From positions 9,858-68,801 of the forward strand of contig MU129172.1 in the NCBI GenBank assembly GCA_014904985.1: a stretch of 58,944 nt of DNA, written 5' to 3'. The notes below the pieces were generated by a model. It was not told the DNA's origin. It saw nothing but the letters and a program-made list of their open reading frames with translations, and searched no databases. The translations under genes and the position numbers were made by a program. Source of the DNA: Hydnum rufescens UP504. Taxonomy: Eukaryota > Basidiomycota > Agaricomycetes > Cantharellales > Hydnaceae. Shown here in pieces: positions 22,691 through 35,049 of this stretch (position 1 is the stretch's first letter; every line of letters begins with the position of its first letter).

Positions 22691-25600
22691 TGAGAAGCAT
22701 ATAGAGTGGAATCACATGAAGGGTGATATCTGAGTTCTGAGGTGTCACACTGAGGACAAAGATATATACATGAGAGATAAGGAAAAGGGAAATGTACCTG
22801 AGTTCTGAGGTGTCAGACTAAGGGACATCCTCTGGAACTCTCAGGTATATATAGGGCATCTGGTGGTCTCAGCCTGGATTCCATAAGTGGTGCTAACCAA
22901 ATGAGGAAATAGGGGCACATAACAAATCAGTGAAGCAGGGGAATGGAATACCTGTGAAGGGTGTGACAAGACCCAGTGCATGCCACATATCTCAACACTC
23001 CCACTTTATTTGCCTCCTAGCCTAACCAATGCCAATCTTTTGCAGCATTCCTCATGCTTAACTTGAACCAATCCCTTTGTGAAGATGTCTGCAGTCATCT
23101 CCAGAGTAGGAACATATTCAAGTTGAATAGTCCCCAGCTCCACTTGGTCATGAATCCAGTGGTAGGACAGGAGAAGGTGTTTCATTTGTCCATGGTGTTC
23201 TGGATTTTTAGCAACAGCAATGGCAGATTAGTTGCCAGCATAGATGGTTGTTGGCCCAGTTGGAGGATAACCAAGCACTTGGAGGAATTGCCTCAGCCAG
23301 ATGGCCTCAGCTCCTGCATGGTTTCAGGCAATGTATTCTGCCTCAGTAGTTGACCTGGCAACCACTGTTTGTTGTTTGCTGCTCCAATTAACACAGCTGG
23401 ACCCAATGAAGAATGCATAGCCATTTGTAGAACAGCCACTGTCCACATCCCCACCATGGTCAACACCTGAGTATCCTGTGAGTCAGGACCCAAATGAGGA
23501 TGGACCATATTCCAAGGCAACTGAAGTGCTACTGAGGTATTGGAACACACTTTGAACAGCTTTCCAGTGTTGGGGTCCTGCACATGAGTTGAACCTGCTC
23601 AGTACTCCCACTGCATAGGCAATGTCTGGGCAAGGTACATGAGGCTTCCCACAGCACTGAGGTAGGGAACTCTTTTCATGTATTCAACCTCCTCAGGTGT
23701 CTTGGGTGACATGTCTTTGGAGAGGTGAATGTTGGGATCAAGGGGAGTGGAGACAGGATGAGCATTGGACTGGTGGAAATGTCCCAGGATATCATGGATG
23801 TGTTTGTGTTGGGAAAGGAACATTTTATGATTTGGGTGGTGTAAGCAGGAGAAAAAGGGGGGATCTCTGCTACAGTCCATGATATGGAATCAAGAATGAA
23901 GAATGGGGGCCACCAAAATAATTTGAATATTCAGGTCCAGATGTAGGAAGGTCTTTTGGGAGAGAAGATAATCTGCTGTAAGCAGTAGTTGCCCAAGCAG
24001 ATGAATAAAGGGGAAAATGTGCCACAAATACCACACTCTAAGGTCCTAGTCTTGTGGCCCTAGACAAAGTGCAGTAGGAACAGTGTCCTCAGATGGAATT
24101 CTCCCAGAAATCCAGCAGCAATACTTCAGTGCTTCAGACTGGGGAGGGGGAAGACAATGGAATGTTCAACACAATTTGCTTAATATACAACCCAGCTATG
24201 AGATCAAATATCCAACAGAAGAAGGGGGATAGGGGAAATATGTAGAAAAAGGAATCAAGTCAAAAACTTCAAAACTGACAGAGATATTCAATTTACAAGG
24301 CTGGGGATAGGATAAAGCATAAAATGACTATTTCTTTTCTCCTTCCCTTTTGCACAGATTCCCTTGAGGAATGGTGGAATAAGTCATCCTGGATGTCCTA
24401 TCATTTGGATATAAGGCTGCCAGACAATATTTGATATTTGAAAATTGGAAGGGGGAATGATGTTCTCCTGAGACAAGGGGGAAATTTGTATGCAGAGCAC
24501 CAAGTTCTTCTTTGTTCATGATGCCCTTTGTACCCTTGGATGGGAATTTTTAATACCTTTCTAGGTGCAGTCATTTTATAAAAACTCAATCAATACTGAG
24601 GGAGAAATTTGAAAAATACACCTTCTGATTATGAATGAGCAGGTGGAATTGTGCCAGAAGCTTCAGTTTTGATTTGATAAACACCTAATTAGTATCATTA
24701 GATAGGTATTGATCACAGCTTTCAGGGCGCTATATTTGCAAGTCGATTGGATATGAATTGACTTCAAAATGAAAAACATACTCCTTAAGAGCATGGATTC
24801 CATAGTAAAATTGTTCTAGAACATGCAGTTTTAATTAGATTGACTCGTACTTGGTATTGTTGGATAGGTGTAAATCATATCTTTCAGGGAGCTACTTTTT
24901 TGAGCTGATCCGATCAAAACCGACAGAGAAATGCAATGAATACTCCTTGAGAGTGCTGCATTTGCCCCTATTTGATTATGTAATGCATCCGCAAGTAGGA
25001 ATGAAGGCCTGGGTGTGTGATCCATTGTATTACATAATCCTAATTTGTTAGAGTTGCCCTTAAGGCAGCAGGATTGATTTGAAGGGATTGAAGGAGAATT
25101 CAAGATGATATACAGAAGGGCAAGTTGAATTACTGGTTCCACCATATCATGGCTTATGGTAGGGCATAGATGAATACAGTCCCTGTGGCCTGTTGAAGAC
25201 CTTGGGAGATTGACTCATGTACAGGGGGAATGAGCATTCCATTTACATGTTTTCAAGCATATGGAATTCAGGCTCATTCTAGAACAGACAAAATAATTGT
25301 TATTCAGATGACATATTGTTACATTTTTAATTTGTTCATCAGAAAATTCAACACTGAAAGGGAACTCTATGTGGCAGGGATTTTTCCCTCCAACAGCAGT
25401 CTCAAGGGATTTGAACTTCAATGAGGTAGGAGAGACTGCCCAGGTCCCTCATCTTGAAATGTTTCTGGAGTTCACTCTTGACATGGAGTCATGTGGCCTG
25501 GTCATTGAAAGCAATGGTGAGATCATCCACATAGACAGGAATGATGATTTTGATTTTGTTCTGAGCCCACACAAAGAGTGAGTGATCAGATTGGATCCTC

Positions 25601-26882
25601 TTGAAACCCAGTTCCATGAAAAGTTCATTGAGTTTCTTGTACCACTGCTGAGGGCTTTGATTCAGACCATAGACTGGTTTTCTGAGATGACAGACAAGGC
25701 CTTCCTTCCCGTTTGGAATGAACCCCTCTGGTTGGGCCATGTAGATTTCCTCCTCAAGATCACCATTTAGGAAGGCAGAGGAGACATCCATGTCTTCAAT
25801 GGCAGCAATGGCAAGGATGGACAGAGGGAGGTGAATTTAGCAACAGGGGCAAAGGTTTCTGTATAGTCAAGGTGGGGTTTCTGGGAGAAGCCCTGGGCAA
25901 CAAGACAAGCCTTGTACCTCTCAATAGAACCATGTGCATTCTCCTTGATCTTGAATACCCATCATGACCCAACAGCTTTTTGGCCCTGCAGAAGTGGGAC
26001 AAGGTCCCAGGTGTTGTTGTCCATGATGGCCTTGTACTCCACTTGGGCAGCCTCCAACCATTTGTGAGAGTCATCTGATTTGATGGCCTCCTTGTATGAC
26101 TGAGGTTCAATTCCACCTGAGAGCAAGGCATACTCAATCATCTCCTCAGCACTGAGAGCTCTGTGGGATGAGGCAACACTTTGAAGTGTCAAGTCATGTC
26201 CCATGTCTGCTGAGTCCCATCACATTTTGAAATCATGTGACTGATTAGGTAATGTCCTTAGGAGCAAGGATGATGTGGATACCACTTCAGCTTGTTCTGT
26301 ATGACCATATGTCTCTGCCAAGGCTCAGCCAAGTCCCAGTGCTGAAGATGTAGGCTTCAAGGGGGGTGGTACAGCCACCAAGTGGGATGAGACCTGGCAG
26401 GCCTTGTGGCAGTGACAGCAAGTGTGTGTACTCTCTGCAGCACCAGGTGAGGGAGGGGCCTCAGGCTCAGGTGTATGAGGGTGCAGTCTGGACATGTCCA
26501 CCTTCCACCATTCACCAGGAGGGGCATGAGCCCTAGTTGATTGATGAAGAGGGGGATCAGGAGGGGGGAGAGGATTCTGAGGGGCAGGGGGTGGTGGGGA
26601 AGTACTGGAGGACTCAGGGAGTGCTCCAAGTGACTGGGGGGGGAGCTCAGGATGATCTGTTGAATGGGTGAGTTCAGGTGGATGGTGGGTGGAAGCAAGA
26701 ACTGGGATTGATCTCCAGAATCCACAGGATATATACAATGTATTACATAATCAAGGGGAGATTGTCTACCTCCAACATGATCAGGGTGGGAGGGGGAGAC
26801 TCAGGGGTATGAGGGGCAGGTACTCCCACTGAACCAAGGGGGATATCAGGGGGGATGAAGAGGGGTGTGTACTGGGGGTTCC
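22691..26882 (-). mobile_element. Antisense truncated copy of the same copia family
   Basis: The 3' LTR lies at 22691-22997 (complement of TGTTGAGATATGTGGC...TTCTCA). It is followed leftwards in reading order by RNase H and the RT C-terminus (22998-23839), the RT N-terminus (25396-26220) and the proline-rich linker (to about 26882), where homology to the plus-strand copia (19996) stops. LTR 5', gag, protease and integrase are missing. A 1.55-kb insertion splits the RT. Several frames are broken. Confidence 0.9.
23840..25395. repeat. 1.55-kb solo-LTR-like insertion, copy 1
   Basis: Starts TGTAAGCAGGAG and ends CCCTCCAACA, with a second copy at 45589-47143. Comparing the interrupted RT with the intact copia shows a 4-bp target GCGG, now GTGG on the left (23836-23839) and GCAG on the right (25396-25399). 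It is internally repetitive (gatcaaaac.gacagagaaat..gaa.aatac.cctt units) and has no long reading frame. TG...CA ends with 4-bp duplication fit a solo LTR, though 1.55 kb is long for one. A non-autonomous DNA element is the alternative. Confidence 0.8.
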
Positions 26883-27693
26883 ACCTAATGCACCCTCAAA
26901 ATAGTACCTCTTAGGTGGTTTGAGCTTGCATCTGCAAACCACCTAAGAGGTGTTCTGAGTATAGGCATGTCTAAGACATGCCTGAGGGGTATTTTTGGGG
27001 AATTTTTTTTCTAAGTTCACTATATAGACATGTCTAAAATAGCCTGCTGCAGGCACTGCCCAGGAGGGTTTGTTCACTGGCTGGAGAGTGTTACAGGTCT
27101 AATTTATGCATGTCTAATAAGATATTTTCTGGAGCCTTAGAGGTGTCTATCATCCTTACTGTGTGTCTACTGGTGTCTAAATCAACATTTTGAGCCCAAG
27201 ACCTCTGGTGGCAGTACTAATAGGTGTCTAATGTTGTCTAGATCCAATAATAATCCAATAATAATGGTGCTATTGTGGATGCATGTCTACTAGTGTCTAA
27301 ATTAGAACAAAGGCATCTGCTCAGGGGGAGATCATTAGATGGTGTCTAATGGTGTCTAATTCAACACTTGTGGTACTCTTGTGGATGTGTGCACAGTAAT
27401 GTGTAAATCAAACTTTTTGACATAAGGGCCCCTGCTCAGGTGACATCATTAGGTGGTGTCTAATGGTGTCTAAATCAAACATTTTGACATAAAGGCACTT
27501 GCTCAGGTTGCAGTACTAAGAGATGTCTAATGGTGTCTAGATCAATAATTGTGGGACCATTGCAGATGTGTGTCTACTAGTGTCCAAATCAAAACAAAGG
27601 CAACTGCTTGGACAACATCATTAGGTGTCTCATGGAGTCTAATGCTGTCTACTAGAGATGTCTAGAGATGTCTAGGCATGTCTAGAGATGTTG
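26883..27693. mobile_element. Unclassified element with terminal hairpin and TGTCTA cluster
   Basis: Starts where copia homology ends. Near the left edge is a 17-bp perfect stem (acctcttaggtggtttg at 26906-26922 with its complement at 26935-26951). From 26985 to 27690 the hexamer TGTCTA and near variants occur about 25 times, mostly as GTGTCTAA or ATGTCTAG. No coding sequence is present. The left hairpin plus dense short repeats suggest subterminal repeats of a DNA transposon. Confidence 0.5.
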
Positions 27694-27961
27694 GGCTGGT
27701 CAGTCACTTTTCCGCATCATATTAGATATCATGAGCATTGCATTTATCATATCTAACTAGGTCTTTGCATGTGGGGGCCCCCAGGGGCCCCTGCCTGATT
27801 ATGCATTATTAATTTATTATTATTATTATATTAGTATATACATCCATAGGTTCACCCAGTGGGGCTCACCCTGTGCCTAAGAAGAGCAGCCAGAGGCTGC
27901 TCTTCTTGTGCAAGTGTAGCTAAAGAAAATGTACTTACCTGGAATTCACCCCAGTCTGGGC
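27694..27961. other. GGCTGGTCA-type terminus, GGGGCCCC motif and one hairpin A
   Basis: gggctggtcagtcac (27693-27707) resembles the complement of the motif found 3' of the KDZ genes. gggggcccccaggggcccc follows, then an AT run, then hairpin A at 27879-27907 (13-bp stem aagaagagcagcc, loop aga). A weak hairpin-B-like caccccagtctggg lies near 27947. No gene. Confidence 0.5.
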
Positions 27962-29890
27962 TGTTGGAAATCAAGGCTAGCTGACTGCCTTTCTCAGTCC
28001 TCTTTCCTTTTATGGTACACATTCCTTTTGTGGCACTGCATGTATAGTTTAGCAGAATTCCCCAAAGGCTTTCCTCAGTCCTCTATAACAAGACTGAGGT
28101 AAGCCTAGTAGTGCTGTTATCCCACTCTCCTTTAAGCCCCTTTCTTACATATTGTATATAGATACTTTCTAGGTATTTTCTACAATAACAATTAGTCCTC
28201 TATAATGAGACTGAGATACTTTCTAGTCTGCTGACAGGTTATGGGCACATTAGCTCCAGCTACTACCGGTGGAACTCCTGCGGATCTGACTGGGTGATTA
28301 TTTGCCTCAATCCCTAAACTCATGGGTGATGGCAGAAATTTTATGCTGTGGAAATACCATGTGAGAGAAATTCTTGAAGCACATAACCTTCTTGATTATG
28401 TCACTGGTGACAATTACAAGAAGGAGCCCAGTGGGGATTCTGAGGGCCATGTGGCTTGGATAACCATGAACCATGAGGCATGCCAACAGATTACCCTCAC
28501 TCTAGAGGATGAACTGCTTACAGGAGTAATGCACCTAACTGATGCAAAAGCCATCTGGACTGCTCTTTGTACACACTATGAAGGATTGGGTGTACAAGCT
28601 ATTTCCTACCTGATGGCAAAGATCTGGTGCGAACAATTTAATGACTCATCAGACCTAGAGGTGCAGATTAATGAACTGTGGTCTCATGCCCTGAAGCTTG
28701 CAAACCTTGGATTTGGACTCCCTGATAATATCCTCACCATTGCTATCCTCCTTTCACTTCCACCCTCCTACAGCACCCTCCAAACTTCCATTGGTGTTAC
28801 TGCCGACAACAAACTTGACTCAGATAAGGTTGTTACCTTAATTCTTTCTGAACAGCAACGTTGCTGGGAAACTGGTGATGTGGCATTCCAAGCCCATGCA
28901 GTTAAATCCAAAAGTGGAAAGGATGGGAAAGACAGAAAGAAAGGGAAAAGATGTACAAACTGCTGGCGATTTGGTCACACCATCAAGAAATGCTACTCGA
29001 AAGGGGGAGGATTGGAAGGTCAAGGACCACCAAACTGAGAGGAGAAAGGCAAGGTCACTAATGAGACTCCCAGAATGTCAAATACTGGAGCAAACTCAGC
29101 AAAGCCAGTGGATTTATTCATGGCTGTTACAAGTGACAAGAGCAATATTGATCATACTGATGATGAACATATCGAGCTAGGTGTTGCAAACAAACTCTCA
29201 TCCCTGAGATGCCAACAAATGTGGATTGTGGATTGTGGCACCTCCACTCACATGTCATCACAATGGGATTGGTTTAGTACCTACCAGAAAATTCATCCCC
29301 CACATCATGTTTGGCTAGGAGATCACCACTATATCAAAGCAGTGGGCGAAGGTCAAATAATGGTTGAGATGGGTATGGGAACCAATAAATCTGTACCTGC
29401 AATATTCTGGTCAGTTCTACATGTGCCTAATCTAAATGGCAATCTACTCTCAGTGCAACAACTCTTGTGGTCTGGGTACTTCACCCAATTTGGCATAGAC
29501 AAGTGCACTATCCATAATTCAAAAAACGAGGTCATCAGACATGCTCCCATCAATGGAAACCCGTATACCTTGTGAGTCTCTATCTGCACAGATGAACAGG
29601 CATGCATTAGCACCATCACTCCCTCTAGTGAGCATGGACTTGCCATGGGTTCACTCTCCTCATGCACCTCTATTGAAACTTGGCACTGGTGGTTGGGCCA
29701 CACAAACTATAACTTGATCCATGACATGTTAAATAATGACATTGTCAAAGTCATGAATGTCTTACCTGGATCAAAGGAGCCCTCCTCCATTTTCAAGCCA
29801 TGCATTGAAGGAAGACATGTGCGGACCCCAATCCCAAAAGAGTGTCCATTGTCCAACTCCAAGTCTGCTTGTGTATATAGGTGGCCTAGC
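27962..29890 (+). mobile_element. Third Ty1/copia element, 3'-truncated
   Basis: A probable 5' LTR at 27962-28236 (TGTTGGAAAT to CTGACA) is followed by the primer-binding site ggttatgggcac. One frame from ATG 28241 reads through gag, protease and the GAG-pre-integrase domain to about 29890, where homology stops. It is a different family from the copia at 17403. Confidence 0.75.
28241..29890 (+). pseudogene. Copia gag-protease, single frame with three TGA
   Basis: The start ATG at 28241 overlaps the primer-binding site. gag reads GDGRNFMLWKYHVREILEAH, AWITMNHEACQQI and ALCTHYEGLGVQA, with zinc knuckle CTNCWRFGHTIKKC. The protease site reads VDCGTSTHMS, with Cys where Ser or Thr is usual (D-S/T-G), which would impair it. 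The GAG-pre-integrase region has HWWLGH and CIEGRH. TGA stops at 28295-28297, 29036-29038 and 29573-29575 are the only breaks in 1.6 kb; each could derive from CGA. Integrase and RT are absent. Confidence 0.85.
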
Positions 29891-32677
29891 TGAGGACTTA
29901 AGGTCCAAATAATGAGAATTAGGCATTTTCTTACCCTAAGTTTCCCACCCTTCTACAAAGAGTTTTCTTGGGGTCCAGCATATTCCACAATTCAACATTT
30001 CAGGGCTCTAGGGCATTAATTCAGAATGTCTTTTTGCCTCATGCCCCTAGGGTTGTCTTGGATCTATAGTTCTCAGTTGTGATCTTGTGATGTGGCTTGT
30101 AGAAATTATTCTAGGGGATTTCCTTTTTTGAGAATTGAATTTTCCTTTTATGGAGTTTCTTCAGGGGACTCATAAGTGGATTTGGCAATCTGGGGCTCCT
30201 GCAAGGGATTCCCTAGGATTTCTTGGAGAAGATTCCTTTGTTTCCATTCCACAATTTTATTTTCCCAATAGCCCCACAAATCTGTGGCTCTGTTATGAGT
30301 TGTACTCATAACCTCGCTTACATACGCAGAATAACCAAGCCAATTGTGCCATCATGTGACCTTCCACCTTGCCGCCATTGTGCCTTCCTCTTTCAGCATT
30401 TCCTATTATATACATCCCTCCTTTATCCAACACCCCTTTATCCATAAACCCTTTTGATCTCTAATAGTATAAGTAGTTACTTGATGTACACTTGCTCTTT
30501 AGAAGATCGAGAATATATTGTCAACCAATTGAATTCCCCTTTCGCGATCTCAGTTATCGCTCACGACTCTCCTCTTAAACCTTCACATATTAACTCTCAA
30601 GAAGCCGGTCTTCCTCATACATACTCATCTCTCGTGACTTACATAATCCCCACTTTGCAACTCTCTCATCAATCGCCTTAAGGGCATTTCCTTGTATTTG
30701 ACTCAATTACGTCATTGTATCTTTCGCCGCAAGTACAACCCTTAACAGGCTCTTGGTGGCAGCCAAAGATAGTCCTTAATTGATTTTCCAGTCTGAGTGA
30801 TACTGGGGAGTGCTGTTTCATCATTATTGTTGTTCTTCCATATATTGCAGCTTGGTCTGCAATTATCATGTATTTTACCTTTTGATTTTGATTTAAATCT
30901 TGGTCTATGGCACTATGGCTCTCATGGCTGGCAATGTCCATTGTGGCTATTTGGTCATGCATATGATACTTCTTTAAGCAGTTTCTGGAAAATATGCCAT
31001 TGATTAGGGTTCCATCTAATTCTTCCAGTTGATAGGATCTGCAGGGGTGGTGATGCCAAACTCAGTATGGTCCAATCCACCATATTTCCCCTTTTCATCC
31101 ATGTTGCATTTGTAATACAGAATTGAACACCAATATGATTGTTCCTGGTTGATAGTCTCCATTTACCACTATATTTTCATTTCATCTGGCATAATCCTGG
31201 GTGCTTTAAATTCTTGCTTGAAGGATGCAACATGCTTACTTGAGGCCTTACATAACATTTTTGCTTCCAGCCATCCAGAGAGATCATCCCAGAGATCCAC
31301 AATATATTTGAATCCATTAGATACCAGCATATGGACCATGTCCATATTAAATTTATGTAATATGGTATTAACATAGGTTGGGCTTAAGGTGATTTTTGGT
31401 TGGGTTGTAGACCTTAACTGGCATTCATGGATGTCTGGCAATACCAGGCCACATAGGATAGCATATTTGGCCAAGAGAATCTATCAGATAATTTGTTGAA
31501 AGTTGGGTCTTGTCTGCAGTGGCCTGATTCATCATGTGCAGCCTTACATAAGCAGGCTCAATCATCTGGGTTCTTGATAACTTTTAATGGCAATTGGCCA
31601 TTTTTAGATCTTCTCCACAGGGTTCCTTGATACATAAAATAGTGTTTGGTGGCCTGAATAAATGTCTTGGTGTTCTTGACTCCTGGGAGTACTTTTAAGT
31701 GTTCCAGGTAGAATTGAATCCTTTCCCAATAGTCTTTTCCATCAGAATCCTTGAGTTTGTGAGGGTGTTCCTTAGTTTCTGAATCAGCCTCTGAGTGTTG
31801 GGACTGTGAGTGTTGTGAGAGTGCTTTGGGATGCTTTTGAGCAGCTGCATAGGCTTGATATGAGAGGGCCACAAATCCACCATTTCTTGTTGTATTTTCC
31901 TGTGGCTTGATTGAGAATACCATGTTATTTTGCCTGAATTCAATGATGTCTTCATAGGATTCCCTTTTGATTCTTGTTGCTGATACCATGGATGCTGAGG
32001 AACTGTGCATGATCCAGTGTTCATATTCTTCAAGAAATTGTGGCCCAGTGATAAAATGGCCTGGTTCATCTGGTTCCAGTTCATCTTCTGAATTGGCTGA
32101 GTCATTTTCATGTGCTGGGCACCTGGATAATCCATCTGGACCTTGGTGTTTTGTTCCAGGGACATGGACCAATTCAAAATCAAATAGCTGGATATAGGAA
32201 ATCCATCATGACATAGCCACATTTGGTAATCCTGGTGTGTTGATGGTTTGCTTTAGGAATTTGGCATCCACTTCCATGCTAAAATGGATTCCCCAGAGGT
32301 CATTTCTTGGGACTTTGAGTGCTTTGAATAGTCCCTTTAATTCAATTTGTGGCTGGGAATACTTGGTTTCAGCTTCATTGTTGGTTACTGATCCAAAGAC
32401 AATAGGATGATGTCCATCTTCCAGGGTTTGATATCTGATCTGGCCTACTGTATTGATGGAGCTGTCCACTTCAAATGTTATGAGGCCATAATCTGAGGTT
32501 TGTTTGTCTTTTAATACTCTGGCTATGTCAATGTTCAAGGATTTTTGAGCAGGAAGGTTTGTGGAGGCTTCTTTTAGTTGATTCATGGCTTCCTCAGCTT
32601 GATCATTCCATTCAAATTCATTGGGAGTCTTCTTGGTGAGCAATATAAGAGGTTTGGCTATCTTGGCAAATTCACTA
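29891..32677 (-). mobile_element. Decayed Ty3/gypsy fragment (RT end, RNase H, part of integrase)
   Basis: Reading leftwards, 32643-32206 is the RT-linked RNase H (LTKKTPNEFEWNDQAEEAM, EVDSSINTVGQI, YSQPQIELKGLFKAL). 32172-31558 is its end and the connector (VHVPGTKHQGPDGLSRCP). 31474-31169 is an integrase start (KYIVDLWDDLSGWLEAKMLC). Then the catalytic core is missing and the C-terminal part resumes (LEELDGTLING) down to about 30780. Homology-like sequence continues past a solo LTR towards 29890. The element is CpG-poor, frameshifted and not functional. Confidence 0.8.
30291..30747 (+). repeat. Solo LTR with perfect target duplication GGCTC
   Basis: TGTTATGAG to CCCTTAACA, 457 bp, flanked by GGCTC at 30286-30290 and 30748-30752. 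It is similar to the LTR at 16770-17177, including agtataagtagtt and agaagatcgagaatatattg. It is inserted in the 3' part of the minus-strand gypsy remnant. Confidence 0.92.
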
Positions 32678-33449
32678 CAGGGAAACTACATTGATCCTTG
32701 AAGGCCCTTTTTTAAGGTTTTCAAACATACCCTTGAAGGGTTTCCTGATAGCAGGCCAGCACCTGTAAACTGAGGCACCAGTGCCTGCTGGGGAAGCACT
32801 AGCACTTGCTAGGGATGCCCCAGCACTTGCTACAGGTCCCTTAGTTCTTTCTGGGAGTATCCCAGCACCTGCTATGGATCCCCCAGTACCTGCTAGGGAT
32901 TACCCAGCATCTGCTAGAGATACACCAGCACCTGCTAGAGATCAACCAGCACCTGCTAAGGATCACCCAGCACCTGCTAGCAATCCACCAGCACCTGCTA
33001 GGGATCTCCCAGCACCTGTTAGCAATTCACCAGCACCTGCTAGCAATCCACCAGCACCTGCTAGCAATCTCCCAGCATCTGGTAGGGATCTCCCAGCACC
33101 TGCTAGGGGATCTCCCAGCACCTGCTAGAGATACACCAGCACCTGCCAAAATACATGCAAGATCCTGCATACAAGCCCCCAAACCAATGTGATGACAGAT
33201 AAAACATGGCACCACACACCTGCTGTGGTGGTTTGTGGTCATTTCAGGTGAGTACTCAATCAGAGTGGGCACCACAGCCCCAAAGAGCAGCATAGGCTGC
33301 TCTTTTGGTGTCTGCCCATCATTGTTATACTAATGTATTAGTTGTTATTCCAGATCCCCTTTCCTGTGTGAATATCCATACAATGAGGCTGCAGACAAGG
33401 CCCCTGATGAAAATGCCCACATGTACAACCACCCAAGACCACAGGGCCC
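32678..33449. mobile_element. Non-coding element with 21-bp CACCTGCTA array and twin hairpins
   Basis: Interrupts the gypsy remnant at cttggcaaattcac. It begins cagggaaactac, then carries cccttgaaggg (32732), then about 17 units of a 21-bp repeat close to ccagcacctgctagggatct from 32770 to 33140. Hairpin B (33212-33238) and hairpin A (33280-33307) follow. The array and terminus match those at 49789 and 57319. The plus-strand frame 32781-33128 is a by-product of a stop-free 21-bp unit and is not a gene. Confidence 0.7.
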
Positions 33450-33996
33450 TGTCAGGGCCACGCTGCAACGAGAGCACCAGACAAATATAAACACAGATAA
33501 CTCCGACTAAGTCCGGCGTGAGTCCAGGTAAGTCCGGGAGAATCCGGGCAAGAATGAGATAACAAGATTGAGACAGAGAGGCAATCCAGCAGCCCGGAAG
33601 GGACTAGGCGGAAACAAACACAGCGGTCCTTAAGCTCACGGAGTCAACTGGAAAGCACTCGGACTGTAGTCCGGAGTGGAAGTGGAAATCCTGAGAGACC
33701 AAAGCTGAATCTCTGGATTTCGCCCCAGACTACTTATACATAGTTCCTATACTACAGGGGATTGATCGCTTAATGAGAGGTGGTTACAGGGGGGCAGGCA
33801 CAAGAGGGGGAGCGGGCAGGGGATGGGAAAGTGGAGGGGACAGGGACAGGGCCAGGGGTAAGTGTGTGAGAACCGGAAGTAAAGGAAACGAGGAAATGAA
33901 GGGGAAATGAAACGGAGGCGGGGACAAACCAGAAACAAACCAGAACAAATCTGGAAACAAATCTGGAATTAACCGGGAAACGGACGAACTCTGACA
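33450..33996 (-). repeat. Gypsy 3' LTR
   Basis: On the plus strand TGTCAGGG...CTCTGACA, 547 bp. It matches the solo LTR at 15834 and the partial LTR at 41973-42187. The minus strand carries the TATA-like tatgtataagtagt near 33734. Confidence 0.9.
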
Positions 33997-34080
33997 TTAC
34001 CCCCCTCTTGAGCCCGATTGTCCCGAGCGGGTGGGAAGGATCGATCCGTGGAAACATCCGGAGTTCTTGTGCCATGTAAT

Positions 34081-34969
34081 ATGTCAGGCAATAATCGTTC
34101 TCCATTCGAAGAAGCTCGTCTCCGCCGTGAAGAGGCTGCGCAGGCGTTGAGGGAGGCACAGGAGGAGGAGGCCAGGCTCACGGAGGAGGAGCGGAAGAAG
34201 GAGGAGGCGAAGCGGAAGGCGGCTGAGGCGGCGCGTCGTAAGGCAGCTGCGGAGGCCAAGGCTGCTGCAGAGGCCAAGGCTGCCGTGGAGGCGAAGGCTA
34301 CCGCAGAGGCTACTGCCAGGAGGGTCTGGGAGGACTCTGCGAACCAGCCGTGAGTCTGTGTCTTGGTGAAGTTCTGCTTACTTGGTAATAATGTCTTCCA
34401 GGTCTACCGTGTGCGTTCGCTGTATTCAGCACCGGATCCCTTGTGTCCCCCAGGACAAGCCGGGAACGCGGGCGTGCCGGCTGTGCTTCATGGCGAAGGT
34501 TTGATGCATGCTGGGTGACGAAGGGGCATCCGGAGCCGAGCCATCGACGGGTCGGGGCCGTGCTCATGCTCCTGCAGCAGACGTCCAGCTCTGACTTGCG
34601 GTAGCCGCGGAGCAAAGTGCGCTTGCCCACAAACAGTTGGCCGAGGCGTTGGAGAAGCAGGCCCGGGCCACGGAGGAGATGGCGTTCTTGGTGGGGGAGA
34701 TGCGAGACTCTCTCCAGGCCATCGCCCGGCACCTGGTCCCTTGCCAGGTGGTTTCTCACCCTCCGGTCCCAAGTCCAGAGTGGATGGGGATCAGGTCTGG
34801 AACGGTCGAGCCGGCCTCCAGTGGGGGTCCGTCGTCCGGATGCGGGATCAAGCATCAGCATACCGAGGAGCCCATCAATATAACGGATAGTGAGGGTGGT
34901 AACGACGATGTTGATGGCGAGGACGATGACATGGACGATGAGGACGATGATGACGAGGACGATGAGTAG
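34081..34969 (+). CDS. Antisense accessory gene of the gypsy element: coiled coil, Cys cluster, acidic tail
   Basis: On the opposite strand to pol, between chromodomain and 3' LTR. Exon 1 (34081-34349) starts MSGNNRSPFEEARLRREE and forms a long Glu/Ala/Lys coiled coil. A 52-nt intron (34350-34401, GTGAGT...CCAG) leads to a cysteine cluster CVRCIQHRIPC...ACRLCFMAKV resembling fungal zinc-cluster spacing. A stop follows, so either a second intron (donor gtttga near 34499, acceptor near 34606) or a frameshift must be assumed. The last part (34607-34969) reads AEALEKQARATEEMAFLVGEM, then SPEWMG, and ends in an Asp/Glu tail (DDDMDDEDDDDEDDE). Function is unknown; a DNA- or chromatin-binding partner is a guess. 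The copy at 39295-40210 shows it belongs to the element. Confidence 0.6.
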
Positions 34970-35049
34970 TCCGAGCTGTTGTTCTGTCTTCCACTCCTCC
35001 TTTTTTCCTTTTTCTTTCCTCCTTGTAAATACATTGTTCCTTGAACCTG

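Noticed and set aside
32642..33130. Real protein from the plus frame beginning at 32781
   Set aside because: Its proline/alanine pattern repeats every seven residues exactly as the 21-bp DNA unit does.
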